NCBI GenBank assembly: GCA_902554195.1 | Contig: CACDNT010000007.1 | Coordinates: forward strand, 1-36,550 | DNA length: 36,550 nucleotides | Direction: 5' to 3' | Origin: an uncultured Pelagibacteraceae bacterium | GTDB taxonomy: Bacteria; Pseudomonadota; Alphaproteobacteria; Pelagibacterales; Pelagibacteraceae | Shown here: piece after piece, positions 1-8,579 of the stretch | How the letters are laid out: every line of letters starts with the position of its first letter | Numbering within the stretch: position 1 is the stretch's first letter | The notes under the pieces: generated by a model | The model's database searches: none | Told to the model about the DNA's origin: nothing | What the model saw: only the letters and a program-made list of their open reading frames with translations | Made by a program: the position numbers and the translations under genes

Positions 1-785
1 GTATTTATCTCACCATTGTGCGCTACGGCCCTAAATGGTTGAGCTAAGCTCCAGCTCGGTGCGGTGTTTGTTGAAAATCTTTGATGAAAAATTGCATATC
101 TTGAAATAAATCTTGAGTCTCTAAGATCTAAATAAAAGTCAGATAATGCCTCTGCTAAATATAGCCCTTTATAAATTATAGACTTTGAACTAATTGAACA
201 AATGTAAAAATTATTCAGTGAGGCATCAAAAGCTTTATTTTCAATTCTCTTTCTTGTTTCGTAAATTTTTCTCTCTAAGTTTTTATCTAATAAATTTGGA
301 TCATTAGGCTTAAAAAGAACTTGAATGATTTCTGGCATGGTTTGAAGAGCTTTTTCCCCTAAAACTTTTGAATTTACTGGTACTTGTCGCCAACCATATA
401 TACTAAAATTATTTTTAGTTAGTTCACTCTCAACTATTGTTTTGCAACTCTCTTGCGCTGAATAGTCATTTCTAGGTAAAAAAATCATTCCTACGCAGAT
501 TTCAGAATTATCATAATCGTGCCCAGTAACTTGTATTTTTTCTATAAAAAAATCTTTCGGAATTTCGACATGTATTCCTGCTCCATCGCCCGTTTTTCCA
601 TCTGCATCAACTGCGCCCCTGTGCCAAACTGCTTTTAAAGCTTCAATTCCATACTCAACTATAGCCCTAGATTTTTTTCCTTCTGTAGATGCGATTAAAC
701 CAACTCCACAAGCATCATGTTCCATCTCTTTTGAATAAACATGATTTTTTGTTAGTAACTCTAAATTTTTTTTATAATTTTCCAT
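1..785 (-). CDS. gltB: Glutamate synthase large subunit, N-terminal part (runs off the left edge)
   Basis: This is the 5' end of the NADPH glutamate synthase alpha chain, which with GltD makes glutamate from glutamine and 2-oxoglutarate. About 261 residues are visible. The frame is open from an ATG at 785 to the window edge. Cys26, in the context DACGVG, is the expected N-terminal nucleophile of the class II glutaminase domain, so about 25 residues would be a cleaved propeptide. HRGAVDADGKTGDGAGI follows, and near the edge the class motifs FSTNTAPSW and AHNGEINT appear. The start overlaps the gltD stop by one base (TAATG), so the two are translationally coupled. The order gltD-gltB is the reverse of enterobacterial gltBD. 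The synthase and FMN domains lie outside the window. Confidence 0.95.
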   Translation of the reverse strand, partial: MENYKKNLELLTKNHVYSKEMEHDACGVGLIASTEGKKSRAIVEYGIEALKAVWHRGAVDADGKTGDGAGIHVEIPKDFFIEKIQVTGHDYDNSEICVGMIFLPRNDYSAQESCKTIVESELTKNNFSIYGWRQVPVNSKVLGEKALQTMPEIIQVLFKPNDPNLLDKNLERKIYETRKRIENKAFDASLNNFYICSISSKSIIYKGLYLAEALSDFYLDLRDSRFISRYAIFHQRFSTNTAPSWSLAQPFRAVAHNGEIN

Positions 786-2224
786 TAAGCTACTTTTGTT
801 TTTTTTAATTGTATATTTTCTAAATATGTTTTCATAGAAGAAGCTGCATCTCTCCCATCTTTGATTGCCCATACTACTAACGACGCTCCTCTTACAATAT
901 CTCCTGCAGCAAAAACACCTTTTAGATTTGTTTCCATTGTATTGAAATCAGTTTTAATTGTTCCCCATTTTGTTACTTGTAACTCTTGTGCATCAAATAA
1001 TAATGGTAGATTTTCTGGATCAAATCCAAGAGCTTTGATTACCATATCGGCTTTCACCATAAATTCTGAACCTTCTTTAATTTCTGGTTTTCGTCTTCCT
1101 GATTCATCTGGTTCACCTAATTCAATTTGATTAACAACTAAATTTTCTATTTTATTTTTTCCCTTAAATTCTTTTGGACTAGAAAGCCAAACAAATTCTA
1201 CACCCTCCTCCTCAGCATTTGCAACTTCTCTAGCAGATCCAGGCATATTTTCTTTATCTCTTCTATATAAACATTTTACTGACTTTGCTTTTTGTCTTAC
1301 TGAGGTTCTTACACAATCCATTGCTGTGTCACCGCCACCTATTACGACAACATCTTTTCCCTCAGCGTTTAAAATTCCTTTATCAAATAACTCTACTTTA
1401 TCTCCTAGGCCTTTTTTATTTGATGCTGTCAAAAACTCCATTGCAGGAAAAATATTACCTAAATCATTGCCAGGTAATTCAACTTCTCTTGGTTTATACA
1501 CACCCGTCGCTATTAAAATTGCATCATGTTTTTTTCGCAACTGTTCTAAAGTTGCATCTTTACCAACTTCAAAATTTTGAATAAATTTTATCCCACCATC
1601 CTTTAGCAATTTTGTTCTTCGCTCAACTACATGTTTTTCAAGTTTAAAATTTGGAATTCCATAAATTAATAATCCACCTGCGCGATCATATCGATCATAA
1701 ACAGTAATTTTATATCCATTTTTCCTTAGCTGCTCAGCAGCTGCCAATCCTGCGGGACCGGCACCAATTATTCCAACGCTTTGGTCTTTTTCATGTTTCA
1801 GAGAAATTGGTTTAACCCAGCCTTGTTCCCACGCTTTATCATTAATATATTTCTCAACTGAACCAATAGTAACTGTTCCATGTCCTGATTGTTCAATAAC
1901 GCAGTTACCCTCACACAATCTGTCCTGAGGACAAATTCTTCCACACACCTCTGGCATATTGTTAGTGCTTTGAGATAATTCGTAGGCCTCTTTCAATCTT
2001 CCCTCAGCTGTAAGTTTTAACCAATCTGGAATATTGTTGCTTAAGGGACAATGTACTTGGCAAAATGGAACTCCACATTGAGAACATCTGCTTGATTGTT
2101 CTTCAGCTTTTTTAGTTACAAACTCGTCATAGATCTCATTAAAATCCTCTTTTCTTGTGCCAATTTTTCTTTTAGGTGGAGTTTGTTGACCTATTTTCAC
2201 AAATTTTAACATTTTATCAGTCAT
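785..2224 (-). CDS. gltD: Glutamate synthase small subunit
   Basis: The 479-residue beta chain passes electrons from NADPH through FAD and iron-sulfur clusters to GltB. The N-terminal third carries the expected cysteine sets (47, 50, 55, 59 and 94, 98, 104, 108) for two [4Fe-4S] clusters. GAGPAG at about 154-159 is the FAD-binding Rossmann motif and GGGDTAMD at about 296-303 the NADPH-binding one. Length is usual for the family. GltD-like modules also occur in other oxidoreductases, but the coupled downstream gltB settles the role. Its promoter should lie in 2225-2407, where a perfect 7-7-7 inverted repeat is found. Confidence 0.96.
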   Translation of the reverse strand: MTDKMLKFVKIGQQTPPKRKIGTRKEDFNEIYDEFVTKKAEEQSSRCSQCGVPFCQVHCPLSNNIPDWLKLTAEGRLKEAYELSQSTNNMPEVCGRICPQDRLCEGNCVIEQSGHGTVTIGSVEKYINDKAWEQGWVKPISLKHEKDQSVGIIGAGPAGLAAAEQLRKNGYKITVYDRYDRAGGLLIYGIPNFKLEKHVVERRTKLLKDGGIKFIQNFEVGKDATLEQLRKKHDAILIATGVYKPREVELPGNDLGNIFPAMEFLTASNKKGLGDKVELFDKGILNAEGKDVVVIGGGDTAMDCVRTSVRQKAKSVKCLYRRDKENMPGSAREVANAEEEGVEFVWLSSPKEFKGKNKIENLVVNQIELGEPDESGRRKPEIKEGSEFMVKADMVIKALGFDPENLPLLFDAQELQVTKWGTIKTDFNTMETNLKGVFAAGDIVRGASLVVWAIKDGRDAASSMKTYLENIQLKKTKVA

Positions 2225-2280
2225 AGAATCTTTAAATTTTTGGCAAATTATACATTGTTTTTAGTAATAAAAGTATTATT

Positions 2281-2301
2281 TAGGTCAATAATTATGACCT
2301 A
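2281..2301. promoter_or_regulatory. Inverted repeat in the gltD-uppP divergent intergenic region (candidate operator)
   Basis: TAGGTCA (2281-2287) and TGACCTA (2295-2301) are perfect inverted arms separated by seven bases. The dyad sits 57 bases upstream of gltD and 106 bases upstream of uppP, in the only sizeable gap of this part of the window. The size and position fit a dimeric regulator site for gltDB. I cannot name the regulator. There is no run of T next to it, so it is not a terminator. Confidence 0.4.
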
Positions 2302-2407
2302 TAATAAACTTTATTTACCATAAAATGTGAGAAATTTATTTTTTGCATACCTATTATGATTAAATCGAATTGTTTAAAATGAATATTTTTTAAGTTACGA
2401 CATCTTT

Positions 2408-3187
2408 ATGCTTCAAGATTTTATAGAAATACTAATTCTTTCTGTGGTCCAAGGAATTTCTGAATTTTTACCTATTAGCTCTTCAGCCCATCTGATCTTA
2501 ATATCAAATTTTTATGATTTTAGCTCAAGCTCTTTATTCATTGATATTGGTCTGCACTTGGGTTCTTTATTTGCGATAATCTATTACTTTAAAAAAGATT
2601 TACTAAATTTAAGAAACAATCAAAAACTTTTGGTTTTGATTTTAGTTGGATCAATTCCTCTTATAATTTTTGGATATATAATATATTCGATCGAAATAAT
2701 TAATCTTTTAAGAAATATAGAAATTATTGCTTGGACAACTCTATTTTTTGGTTTAGTCCTATTTTTATCGGATAAAAGAGATACTAATCAAAATATATCA
2801 ATCAACTTAAATATAAAATCGATATTATTCATAGGTTTATTTCAAATTTTAGCACTCATACCTGGTGTGAGTAGAGCAGGAATAACTCTAACAGCAGCTC
2901 GATTTTTGAAATTTAATAGAGTTGACTCAAGCAAAATCGCCTTTTTATTATCTATACCTGCGTTAGCAGGGGCAAGTTTTTTAGGTCTTCAAGATGCTGT
3001 ACAACAGTCTACTGAAATTAATTATTTATTATTAATTGCAGTTACTCTTTCTTTTATCTTCTCATTTATCACAGTCAAATATTTTATAAGATATGTAAGG
3101 AATTTTTCTTTAACCGTATTCGTAATTTATAGAATTATTATTGCTTTAGTTTTATTATTGATAATTTATTTTCCTCATCAAGGGTAA
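2408..3187 (+). CDS. uppP: Undecaprenyl-diphosphatase (BacA/UppP family)
   Basis: This polytopic inner-membrane enzyme (259 residues) dephosphorylates undecaprenyl pyrophosphate to recycle the lipid carrier for peptidoglycan and other envelope polymers. The two catalytic signatures are visible: QGISEFLPISSSAH at 15-28 and PGVSRAG at 152-158, close to the usual PGxSRSG. Several hydrophobic helices follow. It is divergent from gltD. Its 3' end overlaps the convergent EamA gene by 33 bases, so there is no room for a separate terminator. Overexpression in other bacteria gives bacitracin tolerance, but the housekeeping role is the safe call. Confidence 0.95.
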   Translation: MLQDFIEILILSVVQGISEFLPISSSAHLILISNFYDFSSSSLFIDIGLHLGSLFAIIYYFKKDLLNLRNNQKLLVLILVGSIPLIIFGYIIYSIEIINLLRNIEIIAWTTLFFGLVLFLSDKRDTNQNISINLNIKSILFIGLFQILALIPGVSRAGITLTAARFLKFNRVDSSKIAFLLSIPALAGASFLGLQDAVQQSTEINYLLLIAVTLSFIFSFITVKYFIRYVRNFSLTVFVIYRIIIALVLLLIIYFPHQG

Positions 3188-4051
3188 TAATTGAGAAATT
3201 AAAACACCACACAATATGAATAAGCACCCTAATATATTATTAAAATCTAAAATTTGACTTAATAAAAACCACGCTGCGATAGTTGCAAATACACCTTCTA
3301 ATGAAAAAATTATGGCTGCTGGTGCAGGTGTTATGTTTTTTTGAGCGTAAATTTGTAAAACGAATGCAAAACCACCTGATAAAATTCCTGCATAGAGTAT
3401 AGAGTCTATCTCGTTGAGAATATTTTCAATTACAAATTCTTCATAAATCAAACCAATGATAAAAGAAAATAAAGCCACTAATAAAGTTTGAATTGCGCCT
3501 AATGTTAAGGGTAAGTTATATGTTTTAACAATCATTCCAGTAAATATGATGTGAGTACTCCAGAATAATGCTCCAAGAATGACCAATGTGTCTCCAAGTC
3601 TAACTGTAGCGTCATAAAAATTGGTTAAAAGATACCCACCAATTAGACATAAAATGACTGAAGGCCATACACTCCAATGCAATGAATCTCTCTTAAATAT
3701 AAAAATAATAATTGGTACCATCGGAACATAAAAAATCGTAAAAAAAGCAGCATTAGCTACATCTGTATAAAGCAGAGCTACTTGCTGCAATGCCGAGCCT
3801 AAAAATAATGATAATCCAATTAAAAAAGATAGAATAACAAAATATCTAAAACCAGCTTTAAATTCTAATTTAAATTTTTTAGTCTCGAATAAAAATACTA
3901 AAGGAAGAATTGCTAAAAAACCCACAAAAAATCTTACAGCATTAAATGTAAACGGACCAATATCATCCATTCCAGTGTCTTGAGCAATAAATGTAGTTCC
4001 CCAAATAAATGTACACAGCAAAGCACTTAACAATGAAACACTTTTAGACAT
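3155..4051 (-). CDS. EamA/DMT-family transporter (RhaT/YdcZ-like permease)
   Basis: This 298-residue protein has about ten hydrophobic segments in two repeats, as in drug/metabolite transporter (EamA) permeases. The first segment holds the typical FIWGTTFIAQ, and the second half carries SLEGVFATIAAWFLL, a common EamA signature. Substrate cannot be predicted; relatives export amino acids, nucleotides or small metabolites. It lies 8 bases after aceF on the same strand and is probably cotranscribed with aceEF. The 3' end overlaps uppP tail to tail. Confidence 0.88.
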   Translation of the reverse strand: MSKSVSLLSALLCTFIWGTTFIAQDTGMDDIGPFTFNAVRFFVGFLAILPLVFLFETKKFKLEFKAGFRYFVILSFLIGLSLFLGSALQQVALLYTDVANAAFFTIFYVPMVPIIIFIFKRDSLHWSVWPSVILCLIGGYLLTNFYDATVRLGDTLVILGALFWSTHIIFTGMIVKTYNLPLTLGAIQTLLVALFSFIIGLIYEEFVIENILNEIDSILYAGILSGGFAFVLQIYAQKNITPAPAAIIFSLEGVFATIAAWFLLSQILDFNNILGCLFILCGVLISQLLPLMRKINYQ

Positions 4052-4059
4052 AATTTTTA

Positions 4060-5325
4060 TTAAACGGCTAACTTATAAGCAAAATTTTTACCAAGATTTT
4101 CTTTTAAATCATTATTAAATCGAGCTGCCTCCGCGCCATCAATGATTCTATGATCATAAGATAGGGAAAGTGGCAACATAGTACGCATTACAAATTTTCC
4201 ATCCATGAATATTTGTTTTTTTTCAGCTTTTCCTACTCCTAAAATAGCAACTTCAGGATAATTTATAATTGGGGTAAAAAAAGATCCCCCAATTCCCCCT
4301 AGGCTAGTTATTGTCATAGAACCTCCGAATAACTCTTTTTTGTCAATTTTAAGATCTCTACATTGCTGACTGATTTTTTTTAATTCTGTGCTTATTAAAG
4401 AAATATTTTTATTATCTGCATTTCTTAATTTAGGAACCATCAAACCGTGTGGCGTATCCACTGCTATGCCAACATGATAATACTTTTTAACAGTCATTTT
4501 ACCGTTTTCAATTTGATCGATTGAGGTGTTAAAATTTGGAAATTTTTTTAATGATGTTGTTAATGCTTTTACGATGAAAGCTAATGGTGTAATTTTTTTT
4601 TTTTCACCAGTATATACGTCCGTAAGAGAAGTTCTAAATTCCTCTAATTCGGTAATATCAGCTTCATCATGGTTGGTTACATGAGGAATTTTTGTCCAAG
4701 AGTTCATTAAATATTTAGACGACAACTTTTTCACTCTGGGAATGTCTTTAATATCTACTTCTCCAAAATCTGAGTGGGAATACTCTAGTTCAATTTTTTG
4801 TTCAGTTGTATTTTGATCTTTGAAACTCTTATCAGATTTAGTTGCAACAAATAACTTTACATCATTCTCGGTAATCCTACCTTGTCTTTCACTGCCTGGG
4901 ACTTTGTTGATATTAACTCCGAGTTCTCTCGCAAATTTTCTAACTTTTGGTGAAGCAGATGCTTTTGTAGAAAAATCTTTAACTATTATATTTTCAGACT
5001 CGTTGGTTTTTTTTACATCATTTTTTTTTATTTCTTTTGGTAATTGACTTTTTGGTAATTCTTGAACAGTTGTCTCTTTTATTTCTTTCTCACTTTCAAT
5101 TTCAATAATTTTATCACCTTCCGATACCTTGTCTCCAATTTTAACATTCAAAGAAATTATGGTTCCATCATCAGAAGATGGTATTTCCACACTTGATTTA
5201 TCACTTTCTATAGTTATCAGTGGATCATTCTTTTTTATTTTTTGACCTTTTTTAATTAAAACTTCGATGACTTCCACATCTTTGAATTCACCAATATTTG
5301 GAACTTTTATATCTTTCTTTGACAT
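4060..5325 (-). CDS. aceF: Pyruvate dehydrogenase E2, dihydrolipoamide acetyltransferase
   Basis: E2 forms the core of the pyruvate dehydrogenase complex and transfers the acetyl group from lipoamide to CoA. Order in the 421 residues: a single lipoyl domain (about 1-77, lipoyl-lysine K43 in ESDKSS), a charged linker, a peripheral subunit-binding domain (about 122-160, SPKVRKFARELGVNINKV), then the catalytic domain ending in SYDHRIIDGAEAARF with the active-site His392 and Asp396. The start overlaps the aceE stop by one base (TAATG). There is only one lipoyl domain here, against three in E. coli, but AceE carries another. Confidence 0.96.
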   Translation of the reverse strand: MSKKDIKVPNIGEFKDVEVIEVLIKKGQKIKKNDPLITIESDKSSVEIPSSDDGTIISLNVKIGDKVSEGDKIIEIESEKEIKETTVQELPKSQLPKEIKKNDVKKTNESENIIVKDFSTKASASPKVRKFARELGVNINKVPGSERQGRITENDVKLFVATKSDKSFKDQNTTEQKIELEYSHSDFGEVDIKDIPRVKKLSSKYLMNSWTKIPHVTNHDEADITELEEFRTSLTDVYTGEKKKITPLAFIVKALTTSLKKFPNFNTSIDQIENGKMTVKKYYHVGIAVDTPHGLMVPKLRNADNKNISLISTELKKISQQCRDLKIDKKELFGGSMTITSLGGIGGSFFTPIINYPEVAILGVGKAEKKQIFMDGKFVMRTMLPLSLSYDHRIIDGAEAARFNNDLKENLGKNFAYKLAV

Positions 5326-8300
5326 TATAATTTTGTCGGCATTGGTTTATCTTTATCAATTTGGTACTTCTTTATTGCATCTTGAGCATATTTAGATGCA
5401 ATTAATTGTTCTTTAGCTAGAACACTTAGTCCATATGCAACGACATGTTCTTTATCAACCTCAAAGAACTTCCTTAAATTTTTTCTGGTATCACTTCGAC
5501 CAAATCCATCTGTTCCTAACGAGTAAAAGCTCTTGTTAATATAAGGTCTAATTTGATCTGAATTCATCCTCATATAATCTGATGCAGCCAAAATTGGACC
5601 CTCAGTTTTGCCTAAACAGTTTTCAACATATGATTTTTTTGGTTCTTTTTCAGGATTTAATAAATTATATCTTTCTACCTCTAAGCCATCTCTTCTTAAT
5701 TCATTGAAACTAGTTACGCTCCAAACTTCACTATCAATTTGATATTCCTTTTGTAGAATCTCTGCACCAGCTATCATTTCTCTTAAAATTGTGCCTGATC
5801 CTAGAAATTGAATTTTGGTTTTTTTATATTTGTTAAATTCTTTAATTTTATACATTCCTTTTAAAATGCCTTCTTCACATGATTTTTCAGTTGGCATAGC
5901 AGGATGAGGATAATTTTCGTTCATTGTTGTAATGTAATAAAAAATATTTTCTTTCTTCTCATGCATTCTTTTCAATCCTTCTCTAAAGATTGTTGCTAGT
6001 TCATAATGAAATGTTGGATCATAAGATTTACAGTTTGGAATAGTTGATGCCATTAAATGACTATGTCCATCTTGGTGCTGTAAACCTTCTCCCGCTAATG
6101 TTGTTCTCCCAGCAGTAGCACCAATTAAAAACCCTCTTGATTGACTGTCTGCTCCTGCCCAAGCAAAATCACCTATTCTTTGAAAACCAAACATTGAGTA
6201 AAAAAGATAGATAGGGATCATTTCAATATCATGATTTGTGTATGAAGTGCCTGCAGCAATCCATGAAGACATTGCACCTGCCTCGTTAATTCCTTCCTCC
6301 AAAACTTGTCCGCTTTTTTCTTCTCTATATGAACTTAATTGTGCTGAGTCCTCAGGTTCATATTTTTGTCCTTCGTGAGCATAAATACCAATTTTTTGAA
6401 AAAAACCCTCCATACCAAATGTTCTCGCCTCATCAGGAATGATTGGCACTAATCTTGAGGCAACATTTTTGTCTCTCAGAAGATTAGTAAGCATTCTTAC
6501 TAATGCCATCGTAGTCGACATTTCTTTTTTACCTGTAGATTCTTTCATATTGTCAAAAATATTTTTCGGAGGGGCTTTAATGGGTTTTGCATAAGTAGTT
6601 CTCTCTGGGATAAATCCTCCTAATTGAAGTCTTCTTTCTTTGATATATTTTATTTCAGGTGAGTTTTGGTTTGGCTTATAATACTCAATATTTTGCACCT
6701 GTTTATCAGTTAAAGGAACATCAAACCTGTCTCTATAATACATCAAATCATCTATATCTAATTTTTTAGTCTGATGTGTAGTATTTACACTCTCTCCACT
6801 TTTGCCCATCCCATATCCCTTTATGGTTTTAGCAATCACGACTGTTGGGCTTCCAATGTTTTTTGAGGCTTTATCATAAGCTGCAAAAACTTTGTGGGGA
6901 TCATGTCCACCTCTATTTAATCTCCATATATCTTTATCTGAAAGGCTTGAAATTAACTCTTTAGTTTCAGGGTATTTACCAAAAAACTTTTCTCTCACAT
7001 AAGCTCCATCTCTTGCTTTCATTGCTTGATATTCACCATCGACAGTTTCATTCATAACTTTAATTAAATGACCAGTTTTATCGTTAGCCAATAACGGATC
7101 CCAATAAGAACCCCAAATTACTTTGATAACATTCCATCCAGCTCCTCTGAAAATACCCTCTAATTCTTGTATGATTTTTCCATTACCCCTTACAGGTCCG
7201 TCCAATCTTTGAAGGTTGCAATTGATCACAAATATTAGATTATCTAATTTTTCTCTAGCTGCTAAACCAATTGCACCTAAAGACTCTGGTTCATCCATTT
7301 CCCCATCTCCTAAAAAAGCCCACACTTTTCGTCCCTCATCTTTGATGAGACCTCTGTTAATCAAATATTTCATATATCTTGCTTGATAGATAGCTAACAT
7401 TGGTCCTAAACCCATTGAGACTGTTGGAAATTGCCAAAAATTTGGCATCAACCAAGGATGCGGATAAGATGATAAACCCCCTGGATTAACTTCTTGTCTA
7501 AAACTATCTAATTGTTTTTCATTAAGTCTTCCCTCAAGAAAAGCTCTTGCATACATTCCTGGAGCGCTATGTCCTTGAAAATAAATTAAATCTCCCCCAA
7601 ATTTATTATTTTTTGCTCTCCAAAAATGATTCATTCCTACATCATAAAGCGTAGCTGCTGATGCAAATGTTCCAATATGTCCTCCAAGTTCAGGAAATTT
7701 CTTATTTGCGCGAACGACCATTGCCGCGGAATTCCATCTTATCAATGACCGAATTCTTCTCTCAATATTTTGATCACCATTTGATTTTTTCTCTTCATTT
7801 ACTGGAATTGTATTTATATAGGGTGTGTTTTGAGTGTAGGGAATATTTGCACCCTCCATATAAGCTTTATTTATTAATTCCTTTATTAAATAATGGGCTC
7901 TTTGATTTCCATCTTTTTCAATTACTGCAGTTAGTGACTCCAACCACTCATTAGTTTCTAATGGATCAATATCGCCATCATTAACTACTTGAATTATTTC
8001 TGGTTTTTTTTTCTCAGTATTATTTGTATTGACGATTTGCTCTTGTTTTTTTTCCAATGATTTTTCTGCCTCTTTAATTAAATTTTCAGTGTCTTTTGGA
8101 ATAGTTTTTGTTGTAGATTGTTCTTCATTTGATCCTAAAATATTCAGAATTAAATCACCTTTTGAAACTTTATCACCTACTTTGACTTTTATTGTCTCAA
8201 TTATGCCTGATAAAGTTGAAGGTATTTCCACACTTGATTTATCACTTTCTATAGTAACTACTGGATCATTCTTGGCAATTTTTTGACCCTCTTTAACAAG

Positions 8301-8363
8301 CAGTTCAATGACCTCTACATTTTCGAAATCACCTATATCAGGGACTAATAGTTTTTCACTCAT
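5325..8363 (-). CDS. aceE: Pyruvate dehydrogenase E1 (homodimeric AceE type) with an N-terminal lipoyl domain
   Basis: This is the thiamine-diphosphate enzyme that decarboxylates pyruvate and acetylates lipoamide. Of 1012 residues, about 1-77 form a lipoyl domain (K42 in ESDKSS), about 78-127 a charged linker, and about 128-1012 (roughly 885 residues) match the full length of an E. coli-type AceE. Visible E1 marks include ERRIRSLIRWN, GDGEMDEPES at 352-361 opening the ThDP motif, NCNLQRLDGP, and GTDGFGRSD near the end. Alphaproteobacteria more often use a PdhA/PdhB E1, with the lipoyl domain on PdhB, so this layout is notable. No lipoamide dehydrogenase gene is adjacent. Confidence 0.96.
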   Translation of the reverse strand: MSEKLLVPDIGDFENVEVIELLVKEGQKIAKNDPVVTIESDKSSVEIPSTLSGIIETIKVKVGDKVSKGDLILNILGSNEEQSTTKTIPKDTENLIKEAEKSLEKKQEQIVNTNNTEKKKPEIIQVVNDGDIDPLETNEWLESLTAVIEKDGNQRAHYLIKELINKAYMEGANIPYTQNTPYINTIPVNEEKKSNGDQNIERRIRSLIRWNSAAMVVRANKKFPELGGHIGTFASAATLYDVGMNHFWRAKNNKFGGDLIYFQGHSAPGMYARAFLEGRLNEKQLDSFRQEVNPGGLSSYPHPWLMPNFWQFPTVSMGLGPMLAIYQARYMKYLINRGLIKDEGRKVWAFLGDGEMDEPESLGAIGLAAREKLDNLIFVINCNLQRLDGPVRGNGKIIQELEGIFRGAGWNVIKVIWGSYWDPLLANDKTGHLIKVMNETVDGEYQAMKARDGAYVREKFFGKYPETKELISSLSDKDIWRLNRGGHDPHKVFAAYDKASKNIGSPTVVIAKTIKGYGMGKSGESVNTTHQTKKLDIDDLMYYRDRFDVPLTDKQVQNIEYYKPNQNSPEIKYIKERRLQLGGFIPERTTYAKPIKAPPKNIFDNMKESTGKKEMSTTMALVRMLTNLLRDKNVASRLVPIIPDEARTFGMEGFFQKIGIYAHEGQKYEPEDSAQLSSYREEKSGQVLEEGINEAGAMSSWIAAGTSYTNHDIEMIPIYLFYSMFGFQRIGDFAWAGADSQSRGFLIGATAGRTTLAGEGLQHQDGHSHLMASTIPNCKSYDPTFHYELATIFREGLKRMHEKKENIFYYITTMNENYPHPAMPTEKSCEEGILKGMYKIKEFNKYKKTKIQFLGSGTILREMIAGAEILQKEYQIDSEVWSVTSFNELRRDGLEVERYNLLNPEKEPKKSYVENCLGKTEGPILAASDYMRMNSDQIRPYINKSFYSLGTDGFGRSDTRKNLRKFFEVDKEHVVAYGLSVLAKEQLIASKYAQDAIKKYQIDKDKPMPTKL

Positions 8364-8447
8364 TTAGTATGTAGATCTTATACACTATATAATTTTACTT
8401 AATTGCTAATTTTACCACATTATGCTCAATTTTTTGACACTCTTCTT

Positions 8448-8579
8448 ATGTATTCATCGAAAATGATTAAAAAGTTATTAAATACACTCTTACAACCAAA
8501 AGAAAGCACTTACATTGATGCTAAAATTTGGATACAAAAAATTCTGCTTGAAGAGAAGTTTAAAAAAATTAATTCTTAA
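8448..8579 (+). CDS. Small hypothetical protein (43 codons), tentative
   Basis: An ATG at 8448 opens 43 sense codons ending in TAA at 8577-8579, inside the 212-base gap between aceE and the thiolase gene. The product starts MYSSKMIKKLLNTLLQ and is lysine-rich and possibly helical; a second Met at residue 6 is an alternative start. No clear Shine-Dalgarno is seen. The end overlaps the convergent thiolase stop by 4 bases, a tail-to-tail fit that is common in this genome and slightly favours a real gene. I recognise no family. The rest of the gap (8364-8447) would hold the aceE promoter. Confidence 0.35.
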   Translation: MYSSKMIKKLLNTLLQPKESTYIDAKIWIQKILLEEKFKKINS

